Positions 56,001-64,000 of a DNA stretch of 64,000 nt are shown one piece after another. Both the position numbers and the translations under genes were made by a program. Under the pieces are notes generated by a model, which saw only the letters and a program-made list of their open reading frames with translations, was not told the DNA's origin and made no database searches. The stretch spans positions 1 to 64,000 of the forward strand of contig JARUPZ010000013.1 in assembly GCA_031213475.1 (NCBI GenBank), in the 5' to 3' direction. This DNA comes from Nereocystis luetkeana (Eukaryota; Sar; Phaeophyceae; Laminariales; Laminariaceae). Numbering within the stretch: position 1 is the stretch's first letter; every line of letters starts with the position of its first letter.

Positions 56001-59000
56001 CGGCCACATGTCATTTAGAAGAGTTTTGAGGGTGTTCTCCAACACCGGTTCGATCTGATATACCCCAACCCCGACCTGCTTATGTTATTCAGAAATACAG
56101 GTAGGGTACGAACCTACCAACGGACTCGAGCCCGGCGGGTGGGGTCCCATTCTTGTCCGTTTCCGTTTTCTTTCCTAGCTATTTCCAACTCACAGACAAA
56201 ACCTCGTCGACTGACCTCTGTCACGTACTCGCTCGCGCACGAAGACCCCTCTGCGCACGCATCGTCGCACGCATGGCTCACGCCGGGGAAAGATAATTCA
56301 TGCACCATCTTACTGGTTTTTCCCAACGGGAACATACGGAATAAACGACAGGTCCCGCAGCAGTTGGTAGCCAACCGCGAAACCCGGCCGTAACATCAAA
56401 ACCAAACACTTCAAGCTGGTGAGCAAACGCGCGTTTCTGTACCTTCCCGGGACTCCCCTCCATCATCGCGACAACAGGCAACTGCTCTGTATACCGTGGC
56501 ACCGGTATTGATCTACCTGCCCGAGCGCCGTACTTCCAGCAGAAATTCAACCGTGCAGCATCATCTTTCTGACAATTGGTACAAACCGCAAATCGCACCA
56601 CGTGGCTGGCCTTTGCCGCCCTGTCCAGGGATGCACCCCCCTGAAGGTGGCTGCCGCTAGCGTCGTTTGCTTCGAAATAATGCACGAAACACAAACGGAC
56701 CGTGGACGCCGGTGAACGTTCGAAAACATTTGAACATTTGCGCGCTACAATGCCATGGATGCACGTCATTGCGCGATAGTACCCAAAACGTTTGTAGTCG
56801 CTACCCCATAGTAGGGAAGTCGAGCTCGTACGCTTTCATCTTTCAGCGAAGGCACCACCAATCGTTGATGTAATATCATCCGAACTCGACCCCCGTACGC
56901 ACCTTTTCGCAGCCACTAGAGGCACCTCGACCGACTTGACGGTGGTGAGCTGAAACAAAGAGAAGCGGCGAAAGGACATCCGAATGGGCCTTACATTCCG
57001 CGAACTGTTGCACTATTTGTCCTGCTATGATTGGTGATTGGTGGTGGGGAACAAAACGCACAGGCCTAGACTCTGGTGGCTTGCGAGTCGTTTCTCGCTG
57101 CCTACGACGGCCGGCTGGCGCTCCGGACGCCCTCACAGAGCCAATCATGAACATCCCTCAGATGTGTTCTGTGAAGAGGTTTGGCCCTGCGCAAGTCAAG
57201 CCCAAACGTATAGTTGGGGGTTGTTTTTAGTCTTGATTTGCGTAACCCAAAGTTCGACCATTTCGACACTGAAGTACCTCAGTTGAGAACATGCGCGATG
57301 GCAGTCTTGAGCGAAATACAAGCTGTGGTGATGAACCTCTACCAAGTCTCCCTCGCTCTCCGGTGAGCACGAACCAGACTAAGATCTAAACTCAGCGCGT
57401 TAAGATAGCTCTGGTTCTTCTGTTGCGAATTCGTATCTAGAGGTTTGAGATACCGAAAAGCCGAGAATCAGGGTATGTTTTGGAGCCAGCGCCCTTGTCT
57501 ACTGGCCATCTCGTCTCAGGCCGCTCTCAACGATGCCGCCGCTATGCGGATGATGGTTTTTCGTGACGACCCAGAGATGAAACCCGTGCCCTCGTCCTCC
57601 GCCATCGGGATCCACTTCAACGATAACATAAAGTCGTCCTCCACTCGCTACTCAAGCAACTGTAATCGCAACGCGCGAGGACGCGGACAAAATCAGCCAC
57701 TGCCGACTGAATCTTCACTTCTATGAGCACCTGTGCACGCCGCAACGCATCCGGATTTCGCGCGCAGAACTGTCGAAGGAGGTGCATGGACACCGAGAAA
57801 CAGTGTACACTATCTAGTATGGCGGACGACGTTCATCAATTGACAGCAGTGAATTTAATAGCTAATTGGCGCATCGACAGCATCGCCAGCATCTTGCCAC
57901 ACATTGAGCGCACTCTTTAACGGAAACCCAAGCGGCCATTCATTCGGTAGTCATCTTAAGAACATCCCCCTGGGGCACTACGCCTCGGGGGTGCAAAACT
58001 GGACTTCCTCGACCGGCGATATACTAGAAAGTGAACTCTTGCCCCTTTCAAACACAAAAGCTCCACAGCAGGAAGCGGTCATAGCTATCCCTGCGAGTCG
58101 ATCCGATGAACCTATCGACGACCGCCATGCCTCTTTAGAAGATGTTCACCACTCGGGTGAGGTGACGCTCACGCAATAGGGCGCGTCAGCCCCCGCTTCC
58201 GACACGTAAATATTACCTGACTGAGCGTTTCCATATCGATATTGTCTGAGTTCGGTCTTTTCTGGTAATCAGGGGACGAGTTTGCGCTCACGACGCACAC
58301 TTCAACGCCAGCCAACAAGCACGTCATACCCCATGTATGATATTACGGCAGTCGCTCTAATCCCTGAGCGATACTTCACAATGTCTCCTCATCCACATAT
58401 AAATTTTTCCCACTAACGTAAAACATCCGTGCTTGGTTTGAAAATATCAATATTCCTCGCGCCCAATTCAAGGATTTGCCAGGTCGGTCCAGGGGTGTTT
58501 ACTCGAAAACATTGAAGGGGTGCGTTTACGGAGTGTCTGGGGCCCGTTTTCGAGGATAATAGTGGGGCGTTCACCGCCACGGAAGCCTTTGATCATAGTA
58601 CAAATACAGTATTACGGTAAGGTCCTGGGCGGCCGCCTTGTCAATGAATTCACGATCTACAACTCAAGTCGGAGCAATGAATACACGAAATATAATTTTG
58701 GCGGAATACGACGTAAGATATTGGTATTCAATAGGTACAGAGTATTTACGGCGGCTGGGGACGTCCCGTGGCATCCTACCCAACACACCAACACACATAC
58801 ATGGAAAGCACACAAATCATCGAGCTTCCAACAATGTGTAAAGGTAGGCCCTAGTCTTCAAGGCACGCCGCTGGCGCTTTCAGGCAGAAAAATATGAGAT
58901 AAGGCACAAATATACGCAAATCCCTGACTTGCGGTAATTTGCCTCAGATATGCCTTTCTATTAGAGGCATTTGCCTTCAAAAATGCCAGAGACGTGATGA

Positions 59001-59186
59001 AAATATTTTCGGCGGCCCACGACAACCCTATTCAATCTTCGAGTAGTTTGGTTTCAAGTGCTGGAAACATAAAAAATGCCTCAAACCTGTTCAGTGTCGC
59101 GAGGAAAATTCCCATGCAGAAATCAAGTAACTAGTTTCAAGATGAGGGGAAAGCCTGAAACAATGCACGCAAAAGTACCATACGTA
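53039..59186. other. Gene-poor unique sequence
   Basis: The longest open frames are 163 codons (56278-56769, minus) and 162 codons (55222-55710, minus). About two such frames are expected by chance in a window this size, and neither shows a recognised motif. One TACCTGGTA at 54212-54220. Spliced host genes with short exons cannot be excluded by eye. Confidence 0.4.
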
Positions 59187-59330
59187 CAGGGTTGTGAACC
59201 GAAATCGATAAATATCGATCGGTTTTTCTATTTTTCACAAAAAAAGTCTGTCAGAAAAACCAAACCGAAAGCGAACTTTTCTCAGTCGATTTCTCGGCCG
59301 GTTTCTCGTCCAAACGAGCTAAATTATCAG
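59187..59330 (+). mobile_element. hAT-like terminus with CCGAAA/CGGTTT motifs
   Basis: It starts CAGGGTTGTGAACCGAAA and continues with atcgatcggtttttc, aaccaaaccgaaag and ggccggtttctcg. It matches the minus-strand start at 4069 in 16 of 18 positions. A second end was not found. Confidence 0.45.
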
Positions 59331-60100
59331 TGTTTAGACAGGTCCGGTGTGCATGTGACATAACGTGACATCATGGTATTGTGTCAAGTGACCTCTCTGC
59401 CGTACCTGCGCCTTGCCGCGTCACACGGTACTGGCCGACATACGCCATACTGGTTCGTCAGACGTGCTTTTATTCTGCAGCAAACAATACCTACAGATAC
59501 CTAAGCAGTTGCTATCCTAAAAAACTTTTCTCGAGTAGGATAGTGAGAGGGCACTTGGCTCGGTTGTTCACGTAAGTGAGGATAGTGCGGGGGTACTTGG
59601 CTGGGATGTCCTAACGTAGATGACAAAGTGTGTCGTTACGTAGTTACGCAGTGCGTCTTTTGAAAGCACAAGTTGGAAGCATACAACTAACGCCACGACG
59701 AATCTACGTTGCTCAAGGGGTGGGTGTGAGCACGAACACGCTTGCCAGCACTGTGTGGCTGCCCTAAACAAACCATGTCCCCATTCCCCTGATTTTGGGA
59801 GTTCCAGACAGGCAGCATTATTTCGCATGTTGTCTCAAATGCCTGTAAGCGTAGCTGACTCGTGCATGGCAAAGTTTAGGCAAGATGGGCATGCGAAAAC
59901 AGTATAGTTCATGCACGCCTGTTACAGAACCAGAAACATGAGTCCAGTCGTTTTTCAGGCATGCCTTGAAGGCTAGGGTCTATGTAGAGGCCTGCAGACA
60001 TGCAGCGACAGGCAGGGAAACTACGTAAGATATAGTGTTTCGTCCAATGTATATCTGCGGGTATAGCATACACGGAGACACATGCACTGCCTTAAAAAAC

Positions 60101-60199
60101 AAAGATTTTGCGCTCTTAACAGCGCTGTGATACGTCGTCCGATTTGTATTACATGAGAGTTGGGTGCGGAGCGCAGAACTCAGAGAGCGCAAAATCTTT
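60101..60199. repeat. Perfect 16-bp inverted repeat with 67-bp loop
   Basis: AAAGATTTTGCGCTCT (60101-60116) is the exact reverse complement of AGAGCGCAAAATCTTT (60184-60199). It looks like a MITE remnant of about 100 bp. Confidence 0.75.
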
Positions 60200-60202
60200 T
60201 TT

Positions 60203-60452
60203 AGACCTATCTATGCCAATGGTACATTCTCTTTTTTTCCCACAGCGGCGGTACGAGAAGATTTTCGGCTGTTTTTTTAAAGCCATATATTTGAAAAAAA
60301 ACTTTTGAACTTCGCGTATCCATTGGCATAGGTCTTAGGAACTTTTGTTTTTTTTAGGTGGCCCATAGGAAGCGTGTTCTGACAAATTTTGGCGGGTATC
60401 TTCGAAATTCAAACTTTTTATTGCAACTTCGCTGTACCATTGGCATAGGTCT
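60203..60452. repeat. Inverted repeat with an extra internal copy (MITE-like)
   Basis: AGACCTATCTATGCCAATGG at the left end is matched in reverse at the right end (CCATTGGCATAGGTCT, to 60452). A third copy (ccattggcataggtcttagg) lies near 60321-60340. It directly adjoins the hairpin at 60101-60199. Confidence 0.65.
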
Positions 60453-60464
60453 TAGGGTACCGTA

Positions 60465-60600
60465 TTGTTGTTGTTGTTGTTGTCGCATTAACTCATCGCC
60501 ACAACACATTGCAGTCGGTGGTCGCAGGACAGGCCCTAATACCTCTTGACGAGTGGAAGAAATACCTCGTTAAAACTATCACAAGCAGTTAAGAGTACAC
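60465..60600 (-). mobile_element. LINE family B 3' end, 5'-truncated
   Basis: The minus strand reads cgaggtatttcttccactcg, gcctgtcctgcgaccac, gagttaatgcgac, then an (AAC)n tail (GTT repeats on the plus strand). It matches 36728-36831. Confidence 0.75.
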
Positions 60601-61181
60601 ATGTCATTCCTGAAGCACATGCACATTTCGGACGGAAACACAAAGATATTCGTTTGGGTACCCAGGTATGTATAAAAATCCAACCGCTGTAGATTTCCGG
60701 TCATCACCTAATTTTTCATATTCGCCCCTTCCAGCACGCATGCTATGTTTCGACCACGTCTCCGACGAAAAATAAAACCACTACTCGTAAACAATACGAA
60801 TCAAAGAGGCAATCGATTTTAAGCCTAAATGGTAAAAGTGAACACACCACTCTCGCAAATACGACAAACCCAAAGACACAGATACGAAAACCACAACGGT
60901 TATGGTCCTCGGCGTCGTTCGTGGTGTCTTCTGCTTTCCACAGAAGTTTGGATAGGAGGCCTGGCTACGCAAGAATTCAACTTAATAATACTCCTTCAAA
61001 ATCGACAGCAGTTTTTCCATCGAATTGGGTACATCCACCTTCCGTCTCACTCGCTCAAGCCAAGAATCTTCACTTTCAATCTCGTCAGCATCGTCGGAAA
61101 CCCGCCCGAACTTCGGTAAGTCGCGCCCAAAACGCACGGTGCACGTTGCACGTAGTTGATCCTTCTGGGATGTCCTGCCAA

Positions 61182-61196
61182 CCCTAACCCTAATTA
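61182..61196 (-). repeat. Short interstitial telomere tract
   Basis: ccaaccctaaccctaa holds just over two CCCTAA units. Confidence 0.6.
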
Positions 61197-61900
61197 CGGT
61201 AGAGACCCCACAACTAGATCCCTGGAACCAACAACCCACCCACCCCCCCCTCCTCAAGAAACGTTGGAACAAATGTATGGACCGATAACACGCTCTGCCC
61301 CTTGTCACGTTCGGGTGGGGAGGCTGGTATTTAGGTTGGTTCGTTCCTTCTTGACGATTCTCCACCAATTGGAAATGTGTTTGTCTCATTACGACGATCC
61401 TGCCGTCGTCAGTAGAATGCGGGACGGCTTCGAACGTGGGAAACTCCCCGGCTCCTTAATGCCTGCACACACGCTGCATTGCTGCTTTTTCGTTTGTCTT
61501 CTCTCGAACGTGATAGGATCAGCACACAAGCACGTAATAAAACTTGCTCCCTCGCTTGACGATTCGGCACAATAATCGAAGATATCCATCACTCTGCTCT
61601 ACCTGCCGTTGAAAGGACCAACATGACAACTCCGTATAATAGGCACTCTCGCTTGTAAATAACCTTCCGCGGGCGAGACGCACGTGAGAGCGAAGTCATC
61701 TGAAGCCTGTTGCTACCAACCCCCCCAGTCCTAGGCTACAACGGCAGACACTGTTTAAGCATGTGAGGCGTTTTGTTCTGTTTGTTTACAAGCCTGCCGC
61801 CTTTCGTCCAACTGTTGCTCAGGTACTGCAGCTGCCTTTCGTTCTCACGTCAAATCACTTTTGTCCAAAATATTGAGTCTCTGTGTAAAGTAGATACGTA

Positions 61901-62113
61901 AGAAGAGAAGGGGAGGACGAAGTGAATGCCAAACGCGAGAAACAGGCACTGGAGGCAGGCGACGTGCGTAGTCCGGGATATTGGTGATAAAAACAAGCAA
62001 AAGTCAGAAAGAAAAATAAATTAAAGTAACTGGATAATAAGAGAAGGGGAGGGCGAAGCGAATGCGAAAAGCGAAAAGTACGCACAGGGGGCAGGCGAAG
62101 TAGTCCGGACTAT
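61901..62113. repeat. Direct repeat, about 78 bp, 136 bp apart
   Basis: aagagaaggggagg-cgaag-gaatgc is followed by ggcaggcga and tagtccgg in both copies (61901-61979 and 62037-62113), which have diverged. Confidence 0.7.
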
Positions 62114-62737
62114 TTCAGCAAGCGAGAGCAGTGGTTTCTCAGATTGCAGTAACCTACGTTAGTAATATTCGTACGTAGCATGCGTTTTGACCTGCTAAAT
62201 CGCGCGTTGGTACGCCCCGCAAGCACTGTGGTACTGTGGTACGTTTCTCCCGTCGCCAAAACGTGCTAAGGTTGTGGTTCCGTCACGAGACCCGTTACGT
62301 GTACCCTCTATCGGCCACCTGTGTATTCCTCACCGACAACCCAACCTTAAGTTGTTTTTTTAGAGTTGGTCATTCGACCATCCCATGACTGATGAGCTTC
62401 CCGTCGACTATTGCGTTGGTTGGGTTTCAGCTTAAATGCGAGGCAGGACCGAGACATCTTTCCATTACTAGACGAAAGGCGAACACCAGGGAGTTGAAAG
62501 GACGTCAGGATGACATTGTGGTGTACATCCCAACAGGGGTTGTTCGCTTAGTAATTCCAAATTATTGTTTGCAATCTGGCAGCTAGGATCTTCAGGGGTG
62601 TTTTGACATGAATTTCGTAGCGCGGTCTGCACTTCGTAATCGTCGTTCGCAATCGAGAATATTCCTGATTCGAATTAAACGCGGCGCCGCCAGCCGCGTC
62701 TATGGCAATGTTTCGGCCGTTTTGGCTGCGGTTTGCG

Positions 62738-62777
62738 GTCAGGGTTAGGGTTAGAGTCGAGGGTTGGGTTGGGTCTT
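62738..62777 (+). repeat. Short interstitial telomere-like tract
   Basis: cagggttagggttag followed by gagggttgggttggg, degenerate TTAGGG units on the plus strand. Confidence 0.6.
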
Positions 62778-62945
62778 CGCATGTACCTTGGCTCTCGACC
62801 TCAAACTGTGGGTAGTATTGACGATTGAACCATCCTTTGGGTTTGAACTACTCTCGTACGCCGGCCCACTGATACCACCAGCACGTCAAACACAGGGTCC
62901 AGACGGGTCCTGGACATTGCTGCCTGGCCTGCGTAATTCCCGGTA

Positions 62946-63125
62946 TACCCCTTGTTGTTGTTGTTCTCACATTAACTCACAATACAATGCAGTCCGTGGT
63001 CGCAGGACAGCCTCCAATAACTCTGGAGTGGAAGAAAAACCTCGGTAGTAAAACAGGCAAAAACAAAAAACAAGTATACGCACTCCACCGCTGCGGACAC
63101 CAGGAAGCAAATAGGATACACTCAT
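62946..63125 (-). mobile_element. LINE family B 3' end, 5'-truncated
   Basis: The plus strand starts with (GTT)n and then catta-actcacaatacaatg, caggacagcctccaataac and ggagtggaagaaaaacctcgg. On the minus strand this is the LINE B 3' end as at 36650-36831, including cttcctggtgtccgcag. Confidence 0.8.
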
Positions 63126-64000
63126 GATGCTCGAAAATGTTCGACCTACTGATCGGCGCTCGAGACAGCGGGACGCGCACAGAGAAGCTTGTATATGTAT
63201 GATTAATATATCAGTGCGTCTGTTCCTCAGTTTTACCCCGCACCATTTTCCATCTGCGAGGTTTGTCCTCCTACTGGTGCCGGTATATACCGGGACACAC
63301 CATCCGGCCGGTAAAGGAAAAGCAGTGTAATTATGTTCTAATTTGTTTTGAGGCATCCCTATTCACGGGAAAACGCCTGCCGCTCTGAGTACTACGCCGA
63401 CTTTTACTAGATCCGTCTACAGAGCACATCACGGTTAACCTTTATCCTGCATAAATCTACCCCCGACTCTTGGCTCTGGCAAACGTTTTCATGCAGTAGG
63501 AAGGGTGTATACCACCGGGCAGGGGATCGTCGGCCGTACTCGTACGTGATCTGTGTCTGGAGGTCTCCCTTGGAACGTGCTACATATGACAGCAGCTCGA
63601 GTGTATAGTACAGTAGCCTTATCCTTTCCTTCAACGAAGATTCGCACGTATTGCGGGTTTCACACATCCAAAGGTCATACCAGTCGAAGAAAAAAACTGA
63701 AGTTGGATAATTCAAGGAATGTGTGTCTATTCTTGGGAAATATTCATAATTGCTTTTTCAGACGTTGAACGTAGCTTGCCACGAGTGGTATTTTGTAGAA
63801 GTGTATTTCATACCTGATACAATGTTCCCGCTTCGGGGTAGGTTAAATCCCGGAGGGGTCACAGGGCGAAATGAGAGCTACGGGTACCACACGCATATAA
63901 CTGTTCTTGGCGGAGACGTGAGCCATGTGCGTGTTGCTCGAAGAAATTAGTAATAATATTCAGCAGGAGCTGAGGCCTACCCTTGCGGTGGTGAATACTA
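63126..64000. other. No gene seen
   Basis: Short open frames only; nothing structured was recognised up to the window edge. Confidence 0.4.

Noticed and set aside
56278-56769. 163-codon minus-strand frame with several cysteines
   Set aside because: About two frames of this length are expected by chance in the window, and I recognise no motif.

Overview
This window is the left end of a eukaryotic chromosome. It opens with 3,584 bp of almost perfect CCCTAA repeats, read towards the chromosome interior, so the telomere strand is TTAGGG. That repeat is shared by animals, many fungi and many protists (including stramenopile algae), and it excludes the usual plant TTTAGGG type. The repeat content (RTE-like LINEs with an APE endonuclease, an LTR element with a DD35E integrase, several TIR transposons) fits a protist or algal subtelomere, but I cannot name the species. 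I see no rRNA, no convincing intact tRNA, no CRISPR array and no bacterial-type operon. I also see no intact host gene that I can defend.

Layout: 1-3584 telomere. 3585-6107 subtelomeric sequence with a hAT-like terminus, a foldback and a 212-bp tandem duplication. 6108-17176 a LINE (called family A here) split by an 8.3-kb LTR retrotransposon (6527-14838). The LTR element has 439-bp LTRs that differ at 9 positions, a 4-bp target duplication, a primer-binding site and a polypurine tract. It encodes only an integrase. 17235-22115 mostly family A LINE fragments in both orientations, two SINE copies and two MITEs. 22116-25276 has no clear gene. 25277-27080 is a minus-strand family A LINE carrying a tRNA-derived SINE. 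27081-30650 includes a broken minus-strand gene whose acidic C-terminus has been invaded by a long CCT/AGG microsatellite. 30925-32140 holds small family A pieces and tRNA-like SINE heads. 32429-36833 is a second, nearly full-length LINE (family B) with APE endonuclease, reverse transcriptase and an (AAC)9 tail. 36834-44590 holds further family A copies, a TIR element (39024-39748) and a LINE RT gene broken by a TTAA-flanked MITE (40733-40839). 45057-46991 is a hAT-like non-autonomous transposon with a perfect 8-bp target duplication. 47000-64000 is gene-poor by eye, with microsatellites, small inverted repeats, two 5'-truncated LINE B tails and short interstitial telomere-like tracts.

How the pieces relate: this is a graveyard of nested mobile elements, and the nesting gives an order of events. 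LINE A was already present when the LTR element, the SINEs and the piggyBac-like MITE inserted into copies of it. The most unusual signal is a short palindrome, TACCWGGTA. I count at least 25 copies, against about half of one expected by chance. Where repeat copies can be aligned, the palindrome is an exact 7-bp insertion next to a TA. That is the pattern expected for excision footprints of a Tc1/mariner-like DNA transposon whose ends begin CCWGG.
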